Source: Bimastos eiseni (taxonomy: Eukaryota; Annelida; Clitellata; Crassiclitellata; Lumbricidae). From it: 64,000 bases of DNA. How positions within the stretch are numbered: the first letter of the stretch is position 1; every line of letters starts with the position of its first letter. The stretch is taken from assembly GCA_959347315.1 (NCBI GenBank), contig OY365817.1, positions 2,204,295 through 2,268,294 of the forward strand, in the 5' to 3' direction. This document shows, piece by piece, positions 59,851 to 64,000 of the stretch. The position numbers and the translations under genes are program-made. The notes beneath the pieces are model-generated. The model worked only from the letters and a program-made list of their open reading frames with translations, searched no databases and was not told the DNA's origin.

Positions 59851-60014
59851 CATCCAGGGGCTTGCCCATGCTCCAAACTGATTTAAATAAGTGGTCAAAG
59901 TGAAATGGTGGTCATTTCAGTGAGACAAAGAATGGCACAAATATCATTTAAAGTATAAGAGCTTCATAAAAATCTTGAGGCAAATTTGGAGAATACTTTC
60001 TATTACTTTCTAGC

Positions 60015-60020
60015 AATAAA
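60015..60020 (+). terminator. Candidate poly(A) signal of the Ig gene
   Basis: AATAAA about 390 bp downstream of the TGA at 59624, in an A-rich stretch. It is the first one I noticed after the stop. Confidence 0.4.
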
Positions 60021-60109
60021 ACACACAAAAAACGGAAAACATGAAGATGTCTGGAGTTAATGGATGATGTTGTGATAAGATAGATGGTTACATCACCCTC
60101 CTGCTTTAT

Positions 60110-62985
60110 GTAGTCTCCTATTTTAGTAGTTTTATAATTAAGTAGTGTTACTTTTTAATAGTAGTTATACATCTTCTACTTGTTACAAGTGATGATGATC
60201 CATTATATTAGTTTATTATTTGAGTACTTCATTACTTTCACATTCGAGTAGTTTACCTGTTAGTAGTAATGATGTATTTTATTAGTTTTCTGTTTGAGTA
60301 GTTTTTCTATTACTATTAGTGTTTTATTCTTATACTTATCATTTTTTTAGGTTGGTAAGTTCCTACCCACTTCTCTTAATGAGTGGTGGCAATCCGATTT
60401 TAGCAGTTTCCTATTAAAAGTAATCTTACTTTAGTAGTTTCCTATTATGAGCAGTGGCAATCCTATTTTAGTAGTTTCCTATTACAAGAAGTGGCAAGCC
60501 TATTTTAATAGCTTCCTACTTCTGTGGTTTTGAGTGTCCTATAAATAGGTAGTAGCATTCCTATTTTAGTTGTTTCGATTATATGTAGTGGCAATCCCAC
60601 TTTAGTACCTTCCTATTATAAGTTGTGGGAATTCCATTTCTGTAGTTCAATATTAAATATTAGAAGTTTGCAATTGTGGCAAATCTATTTTTAGTCATTT
60701 CCTATTATGAGTAGTGTCAATCCTATTTTAATTGTTTTCAATTAAAAGAAGTGGCTATCCTATTAGAAGTAACGTTATTCCTATTTTAATAAAATAGTTG
60801 CTACCATATTTATTGTGGTTATCATAGCAGAAGTAGTGATGATGCTGATTAAATGTTATCCTATTTTTAAGTTACCCTATTAAAAGGCATATTGATGATT
60901 TTGGTTATCCTATCGAAACTAGTGACTATACTATTTATAGCGGTTGTCCTATTAGAAGTAGTGACAATCCTATTTGAGTGGTTATCCTATTAAAAAGTAT
61001 AGACGATCCAATTTTAGTATTAACCCAATTAAAAAGCAGAGGCTATAATTTTTTGGCAGTTGTTCCAGTGATGATCCTATTTTACCATTTATCCCATTAA
61101 AAGTAGTAAATATCCTATTTTCAGCTGTTGTCCCATTGATGATCCTTTAGAAACAGTTATCCTATTAAAACTAGTAGTTATCCTAAATATAGCAGTTACC
61201 TGTTTTAAGTAGTGATCATACGATTCTAGTATTATTTGTCCTGTTGAATGTTGCAATAATAGCGCTAATTACTATAATGCACTGACGATTTTCTTTATTA
61301 CGAGTTATCCTATTAAAACCGGTGGATATAATATTTATATAGGTTTCCTATATAAAGATAGTTAAAGGATGAATCCAATTTAGTAGTTAATCCTAGCAAG
61401 AAGTCAATGTAGATCCTATTTTTAGCGGTTGACCCAATGTAAGCAGTAATCATCGTATTTAGAGTGGTTACATCAGCGGAACTGGTGGCTATCCTATTTA
61501 TAGCGGTTATCCTATTAGAAGTAATAGTAGTCCTATATTTAGCTTTTTGTAGTAGTGATTATCCTATTTATAGGGGTTACCGTGTAAATATAGCAGTTGT
61601 TCTGGTAAAGGCAGCGACTATCCTGTTTTTAGATTTATCCTATTATAAGTGGTGATAGGATGATCACTACTTTTAATATGATAACCGCTACAAATAGGAT
61701 AAGCACCGCCTTCTGAAGAAATAATATTACCACTAAAACAGAACTATTCCTACTTTTAATAATGCAACTGCTATAAATGTGAGAGGCAATACTTTTACGA
61801 CAATACAAAACTGCATCATCGTTATATCTAACACGACAACCGGTATAAGAATTGGATTAGGAGCAATCACTACTTCTAACAGCACAACAAAGCCACTACT
61901 TTTGGTCTAATGAATACTAAAATAGGATAGCCGCTATTTCTAATAGCATAACCACCATAATTAGGATAGTCAAAGCTTTTAACATGTGCTTTTAAGAGTA
62001 TAACCGCTATCAATAGGGTAAAAAAGCATTAATAGGACAACTGTTTACCCCGGATTATCACTAATTGTAGCAGGATAACTGCTATATATAGGATGGCCAC
62101 TACTTAACTTCTCTTAACAGGAAACTACTAGAATGGGATTGCAACTGCCCACAATTGGAAATTACTAAATATGATTGCCACTACTTATAATAGGAAACGG
62201 CTAAATTAGGATTGCCACCACCCTTTTAAGGAAACTACTTAAATGGGATCACCACTACAAAGTGCAGGACACTAGTAGAAGAGAATTGCCACTACACAGT
62301 TAACTAATTATGCCACCACTCATTTAGGAAACTTCTATAATAGGCTTGCCAATACTCATAATAAGGACAAACTACTAAAATGTACTAATGCCAGTACTAA
62401 CAATAAAAAACTACTAAAATGGGAATGTCACTACTAATTACAGCTAACTACTACTAATTGCCACCACTCATACTAGCAAACGACTAAAATAGAATTTCTA
62501 CGACTCATAAGTCGTAAGTATTCATATAGGATTGTCACTACTTTTAATAGGACAATGCTAAAATAAGATTACCACACTCATACTATGCAACTGCTTAAAT
62601 AGGATTGTCACTAACCATAGTAGTAGACTACTAATTAGGATGTCCACACTTTTAATAGGAAACTGCTAAAAATTGGGCTGCCAGTACTGACAATAATAAA
62701 CTACTAAAATAGGATTTACACTACTCATTAGACTACTGAAGTGGCATTTTCAATATTTTAATGGGAAACCACTGTAACAGGATTGCCGATACTTTTCATG
62801 TGAAACTACTAAGTTAGATTTCCGGCACTTATAATAGGAAATTACAAAAATAAGATTTAAGATGAAAGTGCTAAAATGTGATTACCAGTGTTTTTTAATA
62901 GGAAGCTATTAGACTACTAGCATCATCACAACTTATAATAGGACACCACAAAATAGGATTACCACGAATTTTAATAGGAGAATTG
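60110..62985. repeat. Inverted minisatellite: two opposed arrays of a ~37-bp unit
   Basis: From ~60110 to ~61640 the unit reads AGTGGCAATCCTATTTTAGT with TTTCCTATTA. From ~61660 to ~62985 it reads as the reverse complement, ACTAAAATAGGATTGCCACT with TAATAGGAAA. The turn is near 61640-61690. The unit is AT-rich and degenerate. The 63-codon frame at 61464-61655 is a repeat artefact. Confidence 0.85.
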
Positions 62986-62989
62986 TAGA

Positions 62990-63165
62990 CTCGGGCTTCC
63001 TCGGCCGTGGGACCTACCATCTGGAATGGACTTCCATTAGTCTCCTACGTAAGAACTCCATTTTCATTTTACGCCTCTCTTAAAACTGTCCTTTGCAGCC
63101 GAGGGTTAGGCCGGCAGCGCCTCTGAGTAGATATCTTGAAGGGGTGCTATATCAAGCATTTGTAG
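62990..63165 (+). pseudogene. LINE C-terminus and 3' end
   Basis: AVGPTIWNGLPLVSYVRTPF and SFYASLKTVLCSRGLGRQRL end in a stop. The 3' terminus GCGCCTCTGAGTAGATATC matches that at 18899-18945. Confidence 0.7.
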
Positions 63166-63330
63166 AAAATTTGCGACCAATCGATCCAGTGTATCTAAAG
63201 TTTCTTCTGGAACATACAAATATAACTTTTATTCTATATATGTAGACCTAAAGATTGTGTTAGGCAGCCAAGAGGACATGTCTGCAAAGAAAGCTTCGCC
63301 TGCTAATGTGGAGGTTACGGTGTTGAGACG

Positions 63331-63336
63331 TTTATT
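63331..63336 (-). terminator. Possible poly(A) signal for the dynein gene
   Basis: TTTATT on + (AATAAA on -), ~350 bp past the dynein stop. A second one lies near 63226. Weak, position-only support. Confidence 0.2.
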
Positions 63337-63372
63337 GACATCGACTGGTGGCGATGTTTTGTCATTAGTTAG

Positions 63373-63416
63373 CATCTAATGTCATTAGATAGCCTGCTAT
63401 CTAATGACATTAGATG
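63373..63416. repeat. Perfect 44-nt palindrome (21-bp arms, CT spacer)
   Basis: 63373-63393 and 63396-63416 are exact reverse complements. It lies ~270 bp beyond the dynein stop, so possibly in its 3' UTR. Confidence 0.9.
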
Positions 63417-63686
63417 TTCATCATCATCAGGCCAGGGTCATATGGTCAGGGTCATGTTCGACGACGACGAAATACAAGCGAATCAGTCACAACGTCAGAA
63501 TATTTGGAAACATTCTTGACTTACTACGTATCACAAGTGAAAAATACTGGTGAGTCAGACACTTAATAAAAGTCAGAAAACAGAGTTGTGTGAAGGTCAT
63601 GACGTCACATTCATAACATATTCATTTAAATGATCTCACAGTGTACTCACTCTGGGCTCTCATTCTTCCTATCGGACTATTCCGCC

Positions 63687-63970
63687 TCACTTTGTGTCTG
63701 AAAGCAGGGCCACTCCTCGCATGATCCAGTGATCCGGATCAGCCTGGGTCTTCAGAAGTAGTGGGAAGATGTAAGTGAGGTCGGTTCGTCGTGGCTTCTT
63801 ATAGACGGGGCATTCGTAGAGACCGGAGCTCTTGCGACGTTCACCGTTAATGGCGAAGATGTGTACGACGGGAAGAGCGGTGTAGAGAACCTTTGGTGGT
63901 GGCTCCACCAGACGATGACTTCTCCGATCCCAACCAGCTCCATCCAAGAACAAACCGTGCACATAAACGC
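63687..63970 (-). CDS. Axonemal dynein heavy chain, last coding exon (partial gene)
   Basis: On the - strand an acceptor TTTGTAG lies just above 63970. The exon reads GVYVHGLFLDGAGWDRR, EPPPKVLYTALPVVHI, LYECPVYKKPRRTDLTYIF and DHWIMRGVALLSDTK, then TGA at 63687-63689. This is the C-terminal end of the dynein heavy chain C-terminal domain, the part after the AAA+ ring of the motor that drives cilia and flagella. The PVYKKP-x-RTDL and RGVALL motifs resemble outer-arm (DNAH5/DNAH8-like) chains, though the exact paralogue is not certain. The rest lies beyond the window. It is convergent with the Ig gene, and the coding sequence looks intact. Confidence 0.92.
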
Positions 63971-64000
63971 CTACAAATCAAGTTCAAACAAATCAAGTTC

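Overview
The window is a stretch of an animal genome, AT-rich, intron-rich and full of decayed transposons. Two genes fix this as metazoan. One is a spliced immunoglobulin-superfamily cell-surface gene on the + strand, whose eight coding exons I could join by hand (4366 to 59626). The other is the last exon of an axonemal dynein heavy chain on the - strand (63687-63970). I cannot place the species. The repeat content (tRNA-headed SINEs, several LINE lineages, MULE, REL-type non-LTR elements) and long introns fit a non-vertebrate, probably marine, animal.

The Ig gene carries the biology. Exon 1 encodes a signal peptide. Exons 2-3, 4-5 and 6-7 each encode one Ig-like domain split by an intron. 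Exon 7 continues into a long Ser/Thr/Pro-rich repetitive stalk, and exon 8 encodes a short hydrophobic tail that looks like a GPI-attachment signal. All joins keep frame and give a predicted 741-residue protein. Exon 7 also stays open past its donor to a stop followed by AATAAA, so a second, unanchored (secreted) form is possible.

Layout: 1-4365 is the 5' flank, with a ~100-bp tandem array in which two unit types largely alternate (2290-3215). Intron 1 (4466-29165) holds microsatellites, SINE heads, LINE relics, a degenerate transposon-protein gene (14639-15375) and a Mutator-like DNA transposon with FLYWCH finger, inverted repeats and a 9-bp target duplication (23834-26143). Intron 3 (30421-44897) holds two broken copies of a non-LTR retrotransposon with an RT, a CCHC knuckle and an endonuclease-like C-terminus, plus a 5'-truncated inverted copy. 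Intron 4 has a 24-bp minisatellite; introns 5 and 6 have LINE relics and simple repeats. The last intron (54617-59519) contains ~2.5 kb of CpG-dense hexamer satellite with higher-order structure and a 200-N gap.

Between the two convergent genes (59627-63686) lie a possible poly(A) signal, a ~2.9-kb minisatellite whose two halves run in opposite directions, a LINE 3' end and a perfect 44-nt palindrome. Most open reading frames in the window are low-complexity or transposon artefacts and are not annotated as genes.
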